Of a DNA stretch of 64,000 bases, positions 63,701-64,000 are shown piece after piece (position 1 is the stretch's first letter; every line of letters begins with the position of its first letter). The stretch covers positions 47,451-111,450 of the forward strand of contig JAPYMA010002604.1 of NCBI GenBank assembly GCA_035041965.1, in the 5' to 3' direction. The position numbers and the translations under genes were made by a program. The stretch comes from Anisakis pegreffii. Taxonomy: Eukaryota; Nematoda; Chromadorea; Rhabditida; Anisakidae. Below the pieces are notes generated by a model. It saw only the letters and a list, made by a program, of their open reading frames with translations. It made no database searches and was not told the DNA's origin.

Positions 63701-64000
63701 TGTAGGGCGATTTTGCTTAGTTGAGGAGAAATAGCTATTTTATTCAAGCAATTTCAACTAGCGCTGATATGCTCATTGACATACATTTGTTCACTATAGA
63801 TCAATAGATATTAGACACTACTATAGAATTATAAATTTGGTCCATTCAAGCCTACCGTCTTCTCAAGTTTGCCCACTAACATATTGATGTTTGTTCATGA
63901 TTAGATTGAACAGAATCTCGGCATTCTAAAAATGAAAACTTTGCCGAGAGGTTTCGCCTCTACGACGAGATATAGCCATTTTCCTGATGCTTTAGGGGTT
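60744..64000 (+). repeat. 404-bp satellite array, at least 8 copies, open at the window end
   Basis: ATTTTCCTGATGCT recurs at 60744, 61150, 61554, 61958, 62362, 62766, 63170 and 63574. The period is exactly 404 bp except the first unit (406), which also has the most substitutions. Copies 2-8 differ at only a few sites. Each unit is a dimer: a ~163-bp monomer and a ~241-bp monomer that share the order CAT-rich start, CAGAATCT, CATTC, GAG and ATATAGC/AATAGC. The 241-bp half is homologous to the 237-bp repeat at 13.3-14.4 kb. Every unit contains the same 68-codon open frame, kept identical by repeat homogeneity; I do not regard it as a gene. Confidence 0.97.

Noticed and set aside
61104..63734. 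Seven near-identical 68-codon open frames at 404-bp spacing
   Set aside because: They are kept open only because the satellite copies are nearly identical. They have no motifs, and the diverged first unit and the related 237-bp units do not conserve the frame.
60744..64000. CRISPR-like or bacterial repeat array
   Set aside because: The whole 404-bp unit is repeated with no short repeat/unique spacer alternation, and the neighbouring DNA is clearly eukaryotic.

Overview
The window is eukaryotic and most likely from a nematode. Its genes are broken into many short exons, and almost every acceptor reads TTTCAG, TTTTAG or TTGTAG. Several start codons sit just downstream of an acceptor-like sequence with no visible upstream exon, as expected for spliced-leader trans-splicing. 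Intergenic DNA is AT-rich. I cannot name the species. No virus, plasmid, CRISPR or bacterial feature is present. Gene models were built by hand by matching splice sites and reading-frame phase; no alignment or RNA evidence was available.

Layout. 1-12.3 kb: AT-rich, no convincing gene, a T-rich tract at 7.3-7.5 kb and one weak single-span membrane ORF near 8.4 kb. 12.2-14.5 kb: two tRNA-Asn genes inside a duplicated module, a 30-bp perfect palindrome between them, then a tandem repeat with a 237-bp period. 15.5-18.2 kb (minus): a five-exon F-box/leucine-rich protein gene whose large intron holds an 0.8-kb hAT-like element. 18.2-23.9 kb: no gene seen. 23.9-38.3 kb (plus): a complete 31-exon full-length ABCB transporter (P-glycoprotein), 1320 residues by my model. 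42.2-44.0 kb (plus): a six-exon secreted EF-hand protein gene. 45.2-46.0 kb: a second copy of the hAT-like element with an exact 8-bp target duplication. 47.5-49.2 kb (plus): a four-exon secreted protein with a four-cysteine C-terminus, family not recognised. 49.9-52.9 kb (minus): KIN17, nine exons. 54.3-58.7 kb (minus): an ABCF1/GCN20-type ABC-ATPase, sixteen exons. 60.3-64.0 kb: a satellite region with inverted ~161-bp monomers, then at least eight copies of a 404-bp unit running off the window end.

The genes do not form an obvious pathway. ABCF1 (translation-associated ATPase) and KIN17 (nuclear RNA/DNA-binding protein) are adjacent on one strand but 1.4 kb apart, so a tight operon is unlikely. 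The P-glycoprotein is a membrane exporter of the class linked to xenobiotic efflux and anthelmintic tolerance in nematodes. The EF-hand protein and the four-cysteine protein both start with signal peptides.

The most unusual structure is the repeat landscape. The 237-bp array at 13.3-14.4 kb and the 404-bp array at the right end belong to the same diverged satellite superfamily. The 404-bp unit is a fused pair of a ~163-bp and a ~241-bp monomer, and the array edge carries monomers in the opposite orientation.
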